Below, one piece after another: positions 53,441 through 64,000 of a stretch of 64,000 nucleotides of DNA. The stretch covers positions 133,109,139 to 133,173,138 of the forward strand of contig NC_044983.1 in the NCBI RefSeq assembly GCF_008728515.1, read 5' to 3'. How positions within the stretch are numbered: position 1 is the stretch's first letter; each line of letters opens with the position of its first letter. The notes under the pieces are model-generated. The model ran no database searches. It worked only from the letters and a program-made list of their open reading frames with translations, and had not been told where the DNA came from. The position numbers and the translations under genes are program-made. The DNA is from Papio anubis (lineage: Eukaryota > Chordata > Mammalia > Primates > Cercopithecidae).

Positions 53441-55503
53441 ATTAAACCGTTTAAAAATATATAATCTTGTACAATTCCACAAATTAAACGTTTTTGTGTT
53501 TTCCTTTTGTTTAGTTTGTTATTAAAAACTAGATGGTATCTAACATCTAATAATCACTCTTATAGGTAGAGTAAGGAGCCTTGTGAAGTGAGACCCCACC
53601 CTTTCTTCCCAATTAAAAAGTTGATAATATCATTGGTGAATTTTTGTTGAAAAAGAATAAAGAAGTCAAATTAACTGCGCATCATCAATGCCTAGCAGAT
53701 TTCTGGCGTGTGGTGGAGGCACAACAAATATTTGTTGTAATATATGTGACAAAATGAAAACAATACAAACTGGTTATGTGAGCAGAGGCAAGTCATTGAA
53801 CTTCCATGGGTTTCTATTTAGTAACCTGTACGATTAAAAAGTTCCAAGAATCACAGATAATCAGGAATATAAAACTGGCAATGGGCAATATTGCTAATAT
53901 TTGTAGATTACAAAGACCACTCATATTTGTGTATACATGAGTTGTTTGTCTCTTTGGAACGAATTCTAACTTCCCCATTTCTCAAAGGCCACTGACTTCC
54001 ATTTTGGGATTCATATAGTTTGGGGGAAATTGACTTTATCGCAGGCTCCTGAGATAAAGCCTGTCACAGAATTTGGGCAATCAGTGCTTCTAGTCACATT
54101 GGACACATTGACTCATGGCGACCAAGTTTATCTAATAAGAGTTGATGCTGGGACTTATGCAGCCATATAGGTACATAAAAGAACCCAGTCCTAAGGTGGT
54201 AGCTTTCAGGGATATGTGCTTCCTCAGTCTTTTCCAACAGGAAATAGAAAACATTTCCTATATAGAAAACATACAACATATGTATCACTTTGATTGTTCC
54301 AGCTCGTTGTCATAAGTCACTCAAACTTTTAATAATTTCCTGGCCTGCCTTAAGCCAGCTGGGAGTCATTTGAAATCATAAGAGCCCACCATGCTGCACA
54401 CTAATAATCCATTCATGAGAACCTCTTCACCTTGCTGGGTGGTTTCTGACTCACTAGAAGAATCCTACAAAATTATAAGACAAGTTTTCTCATACTGAAG
54501 ATGATTTAAGGGCCTTAGAGTAAAGGAGATCTAAGGTCCATTTCAAGGTCACCACTACTAAGTAGCAGAAAGTGAAACTACAGTTTTGTCTTTTTTTTTC
54601 ATTTCAGCAAGGAAGACTGTTAGCCAAATGCAAGCTGGGAAAAGTCCAAGCTTTACCGCTGACAAGTCATGTGTGCTTTCTCTAGAATTTAGCCTATGGG
54701 GAGTCTGTCTTAGGTATTACTATATTGCTGGCTTCAAGCGTATTGTAAGCCTTCAGTACATAAAGAAATACTATTAGATAAAAACATTCTTTTAGGCATA
54801 TCACTTTTGTTTTTCCTTCCGAATGTTAGCATCCTCAACTTTAGTGTAGAGATAATGACTGCTAACTAACAGATATATGACAATAACTAAAGTAGATTAT
54901 ACACAGTGTTCTATGCAGTACCGAAATAAAAAACAATGGTTATGTAATAGAGGTTAGTTCACTGTATGTATGTCAGTCTGCTAAGCTTCCACACCGTTCT
55001 GCCTCTATGCAGCTTTCTATCTACATAGAATTCTCATTGAGAACTTCTTGTTTAACTTTGAATTGGGGCCAGTTGGATTTTCTGTCACCAATTTTTCTAC
55101 CTTGGTCTGATTCATTATTAATAGCAGTAACCCCTGGCATCTCAAAAAGTGAACATTAAAGGCAATGGGTTTTAGTTACAAAAGTCAAGGTTACAGTTGT
55201 TACAGCTCAGGGTAATTTTCATTCCTAAGTTCATTAAATTCTTAAAAGTGGAAAGGTCAATAGTGATTTATTCCACTGCCAACCATCTCAATGGCAATTC
55301 TTTACAAACAATTTTTCTGTCTTGACATATGGCGAGACTAATAGCCAATGAAGCTAATTTCATAAGGCAGTGAGCTGACTACTTGGATTCATTTTTAAAA
55401 GTAAAATCTGATGTTATATATATAAAAAAGATGTTGCCAAGGCCCTCCACCTAAATGATGAGGACAAAAAAGTGAGAACAAGGTGAGATCCTGCTGCCTT
55501 GGT
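53441..55503. other. mostly single-copy DNA with small L2 and MIR pieces
   Basis: 53685-53740 ('atgcctagcagatttctggc', 'cacaacaaatatttgttgta') is an L2 3' end and 53765-53850 ('gaggcaagtcattgaacttc', 'tctatttagtaacctgtacg') a MIR, both plus strand. No other feature recognised up to the MLT2 LTR. Confidence 0.45.
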
Positions 55504-55980
55504 TGTTATGGCTAATTTTATGTGTTAACTAAACTGGGCTAAGGGAAGCCCAGATAGCTGGTAAAATATTGGTTCTAAGTGTGTCTGTCCAGGAGTTTCA
55601 GGCATAAATTAGCATTTGAATTGGTAGACTGAGTAAAGAAGATTAGCCTTCACCAACGTGGGTGGGCCTTACCCAATCCATTGAGGGCCCAGGTAGAATG
55701 AAATGGCTGAGGAGGGGTGAACTTGCTCTCTTTGTCTGAGCTGAAACATCCATCTTCTGTTCTTGGACATTGGAGCTCCTAGTTCTTAGGATTTTGGACT
55801 CAGGCTCAGAGTTACACCCCCAGCTCCCCTGGTTCACAGGCTTTTGAATTTGGATTGAACTATCACAGAAGCTTTCATGAATTTCCAGCTTGGGCACAGC
55901 AGATTGTGAGCTTTCTCAATTTGCATAATTGTGTGAGCCAATTGCTATCTCTCTCTTTCTCTCTCTCTCCCCCTGCCCCT
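55504..55980 (+). repeat. ERVL MLT2-type LTR, 3'-truncated
   Basis: Starts 'tgttatggctaattttatg', then 'gggaagcccagatagctggt', 'gtagactgagtaaagaagat', 'cattgagggcccaggtagaa', 'catccatcttctgttcttgg', 'ataattgtgtgagccaattg' and a CT microsatellite, after which the normal TAATACA end is missing. The 84-codon minus frame is an LTR artefact. Confidence 0.8.
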
Positions 55981-56569
55981 CCTGTAATGCGCTTGGCCAT
56001 CTTGTATCTCAGCATCAAGAATACTGTAGGGCTTATGTGCTAACTGCATGAACATGTAAAGCTAAGACTTTAGTCATGGCTTTGCCTCATGTTGACTAAA
56101 ATAGGAATAAAAAACAGCACGTAGATAATTCTTGGGAGGATATACAGATGGGAGAAAATTCACAAGATGTTTTACAAGTACAACCTTATGAGGGAGAAGG
56201 GTGCTAAGACAAAGCACATGCAGACCTTAACACTGACCTCATTGGCCAGTGATGTGAGAACGATGGGTGCCATAAGAAAGCATACACACGTGAAGCCAGG
56301 CTTGACTTCTCTCACTTTGTTGTGTGTTGCAGATCACAGAGATTATGGGCAAGAGGAGAAGTGGTGAGATTAACCAAGCTTCAAACAGTGATACTCCCAG
56401 GCTGTTGTGAGAGCTAAGTAGGCCAATAGATTATCTAAAGACTACCTGCCTCAAACATACAACTCATTCTACCTGAACCACGAATGGAGTAAAAACCACT
56501 CATCTTTTATCTGGTCTGGAAAATAAGTCATTCAATTTTCCCTTCTCCAAGCATCCTCATCTATAAGAT
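55981..56569. other. single-copy DNA
   Basis: Nothing recognised. Confidence 0.4.
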
Positions 56570-56725
56570 GGAGGTTTTCTTCCCTCTTTCCTCCTTCCCA
56601 TTCCCTCTTCCTTCTCTTCTTCCTCTTTCTCCTCCTGTTTTTATCCTCCTCCTCCTCCCTCTGTTTCTTCTTCTGCTTCTTTTTTTCCTTCCTTTCTCTC
56701 TCTCTTCCACTTCTTATGCTCTCTT
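56570..56725. repeat. polypyrimidine tract with (CTC/CTT)n
   Basis: More than 130 bases that are almost all C or T on the plus strand. The 65-codon Leu/Pro/Phe-rich frame here is its translation and not a gene. Confidence 0.9.
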
Positions 56726-57470
56726 ATTCATTCAGAAAATGAACATAAAATTCCACTTGTGCTAGGCACAAAAAATATACAAGTGAATAAAAAACAATCT
56801 TTTTCCTATTACTGCAGACTTTTACTTTCTAGTAGGGTAAGAAATTAAACCAGGTAAGCAAATACATAGTATAGAAGGATTATAATAAGAAAACACAAAA
56901 GGAGATTCAGATAGAGAAATCGAGTGAAAATCACTTCAAATTGAGTAGTCTAGGAAGATCTCTGTCTGGAATTAACGTGTGAGCTGAGATTTTAAAAAGA
57001 TGGCAATGATTATTTTCCTAAAGTGAGAAAGATAAAATGCTAAGTTAAATTAAAATAAACAGTTCAAAGCAACATAGGCAGGGGAGGTAATGGAACAAAT
57101 GATGATTAAGGAATAGATTGGGAGCAATCATGTAGAAATGTATAGTTTCTTAGGCCAGAGGGGAAAAACACTTTAAAAAATAGCATAACAGGAAGACGTA
57201 AAAGTGTTGAAAGAGTGGCCATGAATAGCTTGCATTTTGGAGCCTTGGTTACTGCTGCTGAGTGTAATGGATCCTATGTTGGCAAAAGTGGAAACAGGGA
57301 GATTAGGAGGATGTTACAGTATTCCAGTAGGAGAAGAAGGGTGGTTTAGAAAAAGTGGCCATTGCAGACAAAGATAAATGGAAGGATTCAAGAACTTGTT
57401 GATTGATTGGATGAGGAGGCAGGAGAGAAAGTAATACCAAGAATGGTTCACTTTATTCACTATGACCAGG
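56726..57470 (-). repeat. L2, about 750 bases
   Basis: 'ttcattcagaaaatgaacat', 'cttgtgctaggcacaaaaaa', 'taagaaaacacaaaaggaga', 'gtgtgagctgagattttaaa', 'ggcaggggaggtaatggaac', 'gaaagagtggccatgaatag' and 'aggatgttacagtattccag' follow the L2 3' region in reverse at low identity. Confidence 0.65.
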
Positions 57471-58434
57471 CAATCTCTGCTTATTTCCAGAGAAGTGTCC
57501 CAAATAATTGTTAAGAAACTTTATGGAAAACAGGAGCCTATTCAAACACGTATCACTGAAGACTCAGATGAGATTTAAGATATCCCTTTGCTTGGCCTCA
57601 ATATCCAGAATTGCATTATTTTGTTCAGCAGCCATTGATGTGTAAACACAATAAATGTGTTTTGCTACTGACTTGTGTTTGGAATTTCGTGGACCAGCAA
57701 AGATAGAAAGAGATTGATGCCAAGGAAGTGAAGAGAATCCCTGAGAAAGGACACAGCTCAGCTGAACTGGCCTAAGTTTCAGATTAGGGAGGAAGGAAAA
57801 AGAGTACGAAGCATTACACAAAGGGAGAAATGGAGAAATAATGGGACTGATGTCTCATTGCCCACAGTGCATATAAAGGAGGCAGATGACTGGAAAGGCA
57901 GATTATGCTCAGGGAGGGATATGTTTGCTTGACATTTTAGTCGTTAGTAGTTCTAGATAAGAGATTTTAAGATGTGGTGGGGAGAATATAATGAAAATAC
58001 AAAGGGAAGTGCAGGTGGTTGGGGCTGAGGAAGTGGAGGAAGCAAAAGGCCAGGATGAGAGCTTCAGAATGTACTTGGGCACTGCTGTCTCCTGTGAAGA
58101 GGACTTGCAGGAGCATATTCAGTCAGGGGACGAGGTTTCTGGAAAGCCAGGGGAAGCAACACAGTCACAGGGCCTGGCAGCATACCAGTATAGTATGCTA
58201 TACAAAATGGGGGGCTCATTCCCCTAGCACTTTACAAATAGTGGCTTAGTGACTACTTATTGAGTACATGAATGTATAAATTTATCATCTTACAGACACC
58301 TATTTTTGCTTCTATTTGTAAATTATGACTTACTAAGTAGGACTTTGGCAGTAACCCTGATTATTCTTTCTTCTCCTCTCTTTTAACCTGGTGGGAGTCT
58401 GTTAACAAACCATATTTAACTGAACCCTTTTCCA
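57471..58434. other. unassigned, part possibly L2
   Basis: 57840-58160 ('aaaggaggcagatgactgga', 'gtgcaggtggttggggctga') may continue an L2-like element in reverse. The 78- and 76-codon frames at 57991 and 58019 overlap each other in different frames and have no known domain. Confidence 0.35.
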
Positions 58435-58932
58435 ATATGTTAGTTTTTAAAGGCTGCCGATATGGTTTAGCTATGTCCCCACACAAATCTCGTGTTGAAT
58501 TGTAGTTCCCATAATCCCCAGGCATCATGGGAGGGACCAAGTGCGAGGTAATTGAATCATGGGGGTTTCTTCCATGCTATTCTCATGATAGTGAGTAAGT
58601 TTACATGAGAGCTGATGGTTTTATAGGGGTTCTGGGTTCTCATGCTTCTCTCTTCTGCTGACATGTAAAGAAGGGCATGTTTGCCTTCCTTCCCACCATG
58701 ATTGTAAGTTTCCTGAGGCCTCCCCAACTATGCTGAACTCTTAATTAAACTTCTTTCCTTTATAAATTACACAGTCTCTGGTATTTCTTTATAGCAGCAT
58801 CAGAATGAACTAATACAGGAGCACAGATTGGATGGCTCCAACAAGAGACATTTATTTTCTTCAAATACAATCACATGGGAGTTTAAGGCTTCAACCATTG
58901 AATTTTGGAGGGACACAATTCAGTCCATAACT
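58435..58932 (-). repeat. old MLT1-like LTR, split by MaLR LTR
   Basis: 'atatgttagtttttaaaggc' (58435-58457) and 'aagagacatttattttcttc', 'caaccattgaattttggagg', 'gacacaattcagtccataac' (58822-58932) read as one reversed MLT1-class LTR with an internal deletion, interrupted at 58458-58817. Confidence 0.55.
58458..58817 (+). repeat. MST/THE1-type solo LTR
   Basis: From 'cgatatggtttagc' (first T changed to C) to 'gaactaataca', with 'gtagttcccataatccccag', 'gcatcatgggagggaccaag', 'tttataaattacacagtctc'. About 360 bases, plus strand. Flanking 5-mers GCTGC and GGAGC agree only in part. Confidence 0.88.
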
Positions 58933-58989
58933 CCCAAGATAATGATCTCATCAGAAATTCTTTGCCTTACTTGTTACCCATTTAATCCA

Positions 58990-59140
58990 AGAAATAAATG
59001 ATTAATTAAGCACCTAATTTGTACAAAACCCTGAACATGGAGCTTCTCCCAGGCTTGCACTAAAAGGTGAGCAAAACGTAGTCTCACTCTTCATGTAGAG
59101 AATGAAAATGTAACAGATGTTGTAATAGCTATGCCAGGTA
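58990..59140 (-). repeat. L2 fragment
   Basis: 'aatgattaattaagcaccta', 'atttgtacaaaaccctgaac' and 'ggtgagcaaaacgtagtctc' fit the reversed L2 3' end. Confidence 0.55.
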
Positions 59141-60023
59141 GACTTTCCAAACAGATCCAACTTTCATTTAACTCAGCTGGAAACACACATGCCCTAGAGG
59201 GGGCAGCCCTTGATGCCACAAAGCTCTAATCCAGCCATGCCCACTAGACCAAAGGTGGACACAACACCCACCCCAAACTGGGTCAATCAAAGATTTATTG
59301 GGGATTTTATGTGGGGTTCAAAGGTTGTCACAAATAATTTAAGTTGTCTCCATGGCAGGCACTACATGGTATAAAGGGAAAAGGTATCCTGAAATATATA
59401 TTTTATTTTACCTATTTTATACATAAAGAAAATGAGCCTCAGAAAAATGGAATGGGTTATTCAAGATCACTACAGCTTTATATAAATATATATATTTAAA
59501 TGATTTTTATAACATTATAGTATGTATTATAATAATATAACATATGATTCTGTATGTTATCAATGTATTATAATTCTTATTTTGTATATATACACATATA
59601 TCCACACGTATATTTTAATTTTTCAATACCTTGGGGCTCAAAAGTGACTTAAATTTAAATAACTCTAACTAAGATGTATATATATGCTTTTCTCTGAGTA
59701 CTTTGCTTTTAACAGGCTATTACAGCCAGAGTATTTTGAGGGCATTTTAAAAGATTTTGAAAATACCTCATAGAATCTAATGGAATATAAATATTATCCA
59801 TTGCTTACCAGCCTGAACTACAGTAATATGTTCAAATATTACTTCCTCACCTCATTACCACTTAATTGAATTAAAACTAAATTTGTATTTATGCTGTATA
59901 ATTAGGAATTATAGGTAGGGGACAGGAACATTCTTATTAGTGGCCATCTGTTTGTAAAGAAGTGGCAATAGCAGAATTACCAGGAAATCCGTAGTGAATG
60001 TCCACACAAAGAAAATCAGTACT
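59141..60023. other. single-copy DNA, AT-rich in 59400-59620
   Basis: A stretch around 59465-59610 is nearly all A/T with TATATA words. No gene found. Confidence 0.4.
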
Positions 60024-60351
60024 GGCTGGGCGCGGTGGCTCATGCCTGTAACCCCAGCACTTTGGGAGGCTGAAGAGGGCAGATCATGAGGTCAGGAGAT
60101 CGAGACCATCCTGGCTAACATGGTGAAACCCCGTCTCTACTAAAATATGAAAAACAAAAACAAAAAAATTAACTGGGTGTGGTGGTGCACACCTGTAGTC
60201 CCAGCTACTTGGGAGGCTGAGGCAGGGTAATCACTTGAACCCAGGGGGAGGAGGCTGCAGTGAGCCGAGATCGTGCCACTGCACTCCAGCCTGGTGACAA
60301 GGCAAGACTCCATCTCAAAAACAAAAACAACAAAAGAAAGAAAAAAATAGA
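60024..60351 (+). mobile_element. AluS, full length
   Basis: Starts 'ggctgggcgcggtggctcat', with an expanded AAAAAC-containing linker at about 60147-60168, and ends in a long interrupted A-tail. Flanked by 16-base duplications AAAGAAAATCAGTACT (60008-60023 and 60352-60367). The 80-codon minus frame is an Alu product. Confidence 0.94.
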
Positions 60352-60615
60352 AAAGAAAATCAGTACTGAAAAGACGGTACATTGTTTGGGTGAAGAGATG
60401 GTGGCATAGAGGCTAAGAAGTCACAGAGCTACTTAGCAGTACACCTGGCTACTCAGCAGCCACCTGGCTCGAAATTTATTTTTCTTTCTAAAACACTTTC
60501 CTCCCAAATGCCCAAAAGACCTATGTCCACCGGGCCCATTCAATAAATGGTTGAAAGTTGAGTGAGCTGTCAGCTTCACGAGCAAGTCAACCAAGAATTA
60601 AGGAGATCAGCCTCA

Positions 60616-60647
60616 TTTTTTTTCAAGGTTGCTAATTCTTTTTTTTT
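60616..60647 (-). other. L1 3' transduction with second poly(A)
   Basis: Read on the minus strand: L1 3' end, A-run of 9 (60639-60647), 15 bases GAATTAGCAACCTTG (60624-60638), then a second A-run of about 8 (60616-60623), then the target-site duplication. Confidence 0.75.
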
Positions 60648-60913
60648 ATATCTATATATACTTTAAGTTCTAGGGTACATGTGCACAACGTGCAGGTTTG
60701 TTACCTATGTCTACATGTGCCATGTTGGTGTGCTGTACCAATTAACTCATCATTTACATCAGTTATATTTCCTAATGCTATCCCTCCCCCCTCTCCCCAC
60801 CCCACAATAGGACCCAGTGTGTGATGTTCCCCACCCTGTGTGCAAGTGTTCTCATTATTCAATTTCCACCTATGAGTGAGAACATGCGGTGTTTGGTTTT
60901 TTGTCCTTGCGAT
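60648..60913 (-). mobile_element. 5'-truncated young primate L1 (L1PA/L1PB) 3' end
   Basis: 'actttaagttctagggtaca', 'tgtgccatgttggtgtgctg', 'cctaatgctatccctccccc' and 'atgagtgagaacatgcggtg' are the reversed L1P 3' UTR. 16-base perfect duplications AGGAGATCAGCCTCAT lie at 60601-60616 and 60914-60929. Truncated to about 266 bases, so no coding sequence remains. Confidence 0.93.
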
Positions 60914-60929
60914 AGGAGATCAGCCTCAT

Positions 60930-61454
60930 CACAAAGACTTTCCAGAGAGCAGCTTTATTATAACTGATAAACAGTCCCTGTTCTAAGAAGAAATAACACT
61001 CCTCTTCAATGAACATTAATAACTGATTTCTCTCTCTCTCTCATTTTCCTCTCTTAATATTTTTCTAGCAGTTTTTATGTAATTGGCATAGCATTATCAT
61101 TGGCATCAATCATCCCTTAGGTAAGCTTAGGGGTAATGCTCCTATCTTAATAATTAGCAAAATGGAGACATAAAGGAGTCAAGTGACTCGCCCAAGTTAA
61201 CATAGAGTTGAAACCCAACCCAGAGATATGGCCATCTGGATCACTCACTTGTCAACAAGAACAAATATCTAGGCAGTGATAAAAACATTAAATGACAAGA
61301 TAATTAATGACGAGCTATTCCACCCCAGAAATGAATAAAGTTTTCATGCACATACTCATTTATGCTTACATCAACTATCATTATTTCATAACAGTTTCAT
61401 CAACCAACCACGTGCAAGCCACTGTGCTGGGTTTGAAAGGGTCTATGGTGCAAT
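60930..61454. other. single-copy DNA
   Basis: No gene recognised. 61370-61440 ('ccaaccacgtgcaagccact') may be a small MIR/L2 remnant. Confidence 0.4.
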
Positions 61455-61650
61455 GTTGTATTGTACCTCAGGCTCAAATCCTTGCCCTGCTCTTCACTAG
61501 CTGTGTGACCTTGAGTAAATACCTTAATATCTGCAGATTTTTCTATCTGGAAAACAACAACAACAATAACACTTACCTCTTAGCATCACAATGATAAGTA
61601 CAACACCCAAAATGATCTGTAAATTCACTGACATGGCAAATATTCTGAAT
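61455..61650 (+). repeat. MIR
   Basis: 'caggctcaaatccttgccct', 'cactagctgtgtgaccttga', 'gtaaataccttaatatctgc' and 'aataacacttacctcttagc' are clear MIR plus-strand text. Confidence 0.9.
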
Positions 61651-61859
61651 GCAGACTCAAAAGAAGTCACCATGATGAGCGAATGGATAAAGGAAGACTG
61701 ATATTATTATCAGAACTACACAGAATAAAAGGCAAGATTCCGGTTCTCAAGAAATTTCGTCTTAAGGAGTTAAGTAGTGATGATCACCCATACAAGGAGT
61801 AGTTGACAAGAGCCTTCTTGTGACTGAGACAAAGCAGTGTGGGAACATGGAGATTTTTT

Positions 61860-62120
61860 TTTTGGTTTGTGCCATTCCAGAGGACTTCAGAAAGACTGTC
61901 TCAAGCAAGGCCTTGAAGGATAAGTATAATTTGACAGACATGGGGAAGATGGGCACAGAGAGTAAAAGGAATAAAATAAATGATGGCATAGGAATGAAAA
62001 AAAAAAAGGTAACTGGCAAGTACTAATAAATTGGCCAGGCTTATTGGAACAGAATATGTATCTAGTTGAGGGTGATGTTAAGAGTAAATAGGAAAGTTGA
62101 GGACAACACAGAGATTCTCT
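61860..62120 (-). repeat. L2 fragment
   Basis: 'agaggacttcagaaagactg', 'aaggccttgaaggataagta' and 'gacatggggaagatgggcac' fit the reversed L2 3' region 'gagctgagtcttgaaggatg'. Confidence 0.65.
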
Positions 62121-63084
62121 GAGGCAAATTAGGGAAAAGTCCTGCCCACCAGGCGTTGTGCAAAGGAAATCGCACCATTTACATGCTTCATCTCTACCTT
62201 CACTCCTTCCTCCCGTGATGGCAGCTGGCTAGAGGTAAATTGTGTTCGGAGCCCTGTGTCTCGTTTTTATGATTTATTATTTCAGTCTTTCAGCAGGGTG
62301 AGAATATAGAGTGTGCTGGATGGCACATACTCGGGGAATTTATGTTGCATAGCTAAACATCATGTCTGTCTATCTCTTCCCAGTAATCTCCGATAATACC
62401 CAAATGGGCTTTTTATTTTAAACATCTGGACAGCCTTATGGTGGTTGAGAATTAAGGTGCTGAGTGAAGAAAACAGTGCAGTCATAAAGTCTGTCGGATA
62501 AACAAAGCTTTCTCTAGAACATTAACTCCTTTCCTGAGAAATCTTCTCTGTTCCTCAAAATGCACTTAGTAACTTTACATCTTCATCTCCAGGTACCACT
62601 TTTCTTTTGCAAATGCTCTCATGGCATTTAATGGGGCCATTAAGGTAGGAAACTATGGGATATTAGCATAAAAAGAACATTGCCAGAAAAAAAAAATGCA
62701 AAATGCTTTCTCTCACACACACTCTCACCACCCCCACACCTTTGGAGTTTGCTTTTGTTTTATAACAGCAGAAATTCCCCTCGTGGATGGTAATTTTTCT
62801 AGATAATAACTCTGTTGACACTGTCACACACTTGGCAAAAGGTGTGTAACTCAGGAAAAGGAGAGAGACTGGAATGGAATATAATCAGATAGTTTTATTT
62901 GTTTTTAATACACACAGTCATTCAATAAAGGCTGTTGGGTTTTATCTTCCTTCTTAGAGATCTCTATGGCTTCTTCTCACTCCAGAATGGTGGAGAAGTA
63001 TGAACAGTCTTTGACACCTCTGAGCCTTTGCAAATGTGTGCCATCTGCTGGGTGTCCTCCTTGTCCTCAGTTTCCAGTAAATAT
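62121..63084. other. single-copy DNA, no gene found
   Basis: No repeat was recognised over about 960 bases, the cleanest single-copy stretch in the right half. Contains TAAT- and TTTATTATTT-type words near 62265-62420 and a short CA-rich run at about 62713-62740. No reading frame of note. Confidence 0.4.
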
Positions 63085-63361
63085 TCCCTCACTCTCCAAG
63101 ATTCAGTTCGCATGTTTTCTTTAGTATGAGCCTGTCTAGACCCCACAAGGGAGAGTTGGAAGCTCCCTGCTTCAAGTTACCATAAAACCACCAACACGTC
63201 TCACCCTGTCTTGTCATTGCCTTTATAGGCATATGGCCCCAACCAGGCTGTGAGCAACAACTAGAGCTGGGGGTGGGGAGAGTGGATTATTTTATTCTTT
63301 ATCGCTATTTTCTGATTACTTATACAGTGCCTACCACAGAGTTAGGCATTCAACATATATT
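63085..63361 (+). repeat. L2 3' end
   Basis: 'aagattcagttcgcatgttt', 'ccaaccaggctgtgagcaac' and 'cttatacagtgcctaccaca' with 'gttaggcattcaacatatat' follow the L2 3' end. Confidence 0.65.
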
Positions 63362-63829
63362 TGTGCATTAGTTTTCCATTGATGTATAACAAGGTACCAT
63401 AAACTTTGCACCTGAAAGTAACACATACTATCTTAGAGTTTTTACAGGTCAAAGGTCCAGGCAGGGCTGGTTGAGTGCCCCACTTTGGCTCTCACAATGT
63501 GGTAATCAAGGTATCATCCAGGACTAAGTTCTCATCAGAGGCTCAGTTCTGGGGAAGAATCTGCTTCAGGCTCACTAAGGTTATTGACAGAATTCAATTC
63601 TTGTAGCTGTAGAACTCATGTCAGCTTTCCTCTTCACAGCTAGCAAGAACAAGATACCAGAGAGAGTCTGCTAACAAGTCAGAGTTTTCACAAGAGCGTT
63701 GCCCCATCTTTGCACATTCTATTGATGAGAAGAGAATCACAAGTCTCCCTTCATGGAAAGGGAGTATACAAAGGCATGAATAGCAGGAAGAGGGATCACA
63801 CAGTCCCCCTTTATTGTCTGTCCATCACA
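63362..63829. repeat. ancient LTR-like repeat, family not named
   Basis: 'tgtgcattagttttccattg' at the left and 'ttgtctgtccatcaca' at the right frame a unit with 'ggtatcatccaggactaagt', 'gaagaatctgcttcaggctc', 'gagagagtctgctaacaagt' and 'atgagaagagaatcacaagt'. The TG...CA ends and length suggest an LTR. Confidence 0.5.
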
Positions 63830-64000
63830 GAATGTGTTTAACAAATCTCTAACCCAAATGGACTGCTTTGCTTTTTTCTAATCGTAGTATGAGTAAACCT
63901 AGTGTTGCTGCATGCCATGTCTTTTAGTATTCAGTGTCCTTTGCTTACTATCTGTCTTGGAATGCATGGGTTCTTAGAGGGCAGAGTTTGTGTGTATCCT

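Noticed and set aside
53181..53525. 114-codon plus frame as a possible gene
   Set aside because: Lies over an LTR-like old repeat and ends in AT-rich DNA; the protein shows no family features.
1..64000. A novel gene system or undescribed mobile system
   Set aside because: Every block with clear structure is explained by known primate or mammalian repeats or simple sequence; I found no cluster of genes.

Overview
This window is non-coding primate DNA, most likely from an Old World monkey (macaque, baboon, vervet or a relative). It is AT-rich and packed with primate repeats: Alu, THE1/MST, L1, MIR, L2, MER5A and MER20. Three young Alu copies (3984, 28440 and 34273) carry bases typical of the Old World monkey AluYR lineage rather than human AluY. 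I found no convincing cellular gene, exon, tRNA, rRNA, small RNA gene, CpG island or CRISPR array. The open frames are short and mostly lie in Alus, LTRs, L2 or simple repeats. The one notable frame is a 204-codon gag-like relic inside a THE1 element.

Layout. 1-5 kb: an ancient MLT1-type LTR, an Alu with an internal arm-to-arm deletion, a MaLR LTR, AT-rich single-copy DNA, and an old L1 split by a 5'-truncated AluYR. 5.0-7.3 kb: a complete THE1 retroelement (LTR, internal region, LTR) on the minus strand. 7.8-8.5 kb: an ERVL MLT2-type LTR with GATA/TATC microsatellites. 11.4-12.9 kb: a four-layer nest, with an Alu inside a MaLR LTR inside a second MaLR LTR inside an MLT1-like LTR; the three inner layers have recognisable target-site duplications. 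15.3-18.2 kb: successive MLT1, MLT2, THE1, MLT1 and Alu-split MLT2 LTRs.

18-43 kb: mostly old mammalian sequence (MIR, L2, MER5A, MER20) with three Alus and long single-copy stretches that I cannot assign. 43-52 kb: MLT1, an Alu-split L1, more Alus, a long L2, an MST LTR inserted in an L1 with a perfect 5-base duplication, a MaLR internal fragment, AluY, an MLT1-like LTR and an MST-type LTR with an odd double hairpin. 52.7-53.1 kb: an almost pure A/T quasi-palindromic block followed by a polypyrimidine tract. 55.5-64 kb: an MLT2 LTR, a long L2, an MST/THE1 LTR, an Alu, a short young L1 with a 3' transduction signature, MIR, L2 and a final old LTR.

No genes work together here; the window reads as an intergenic or deep intronic archive of retroelement insertions. 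Subfamily names were assigned from remembered consensus features without a database search. Ends given to the base are those fixed by a visible target-site duplication or TG/CA LTR end; the others are approximate.
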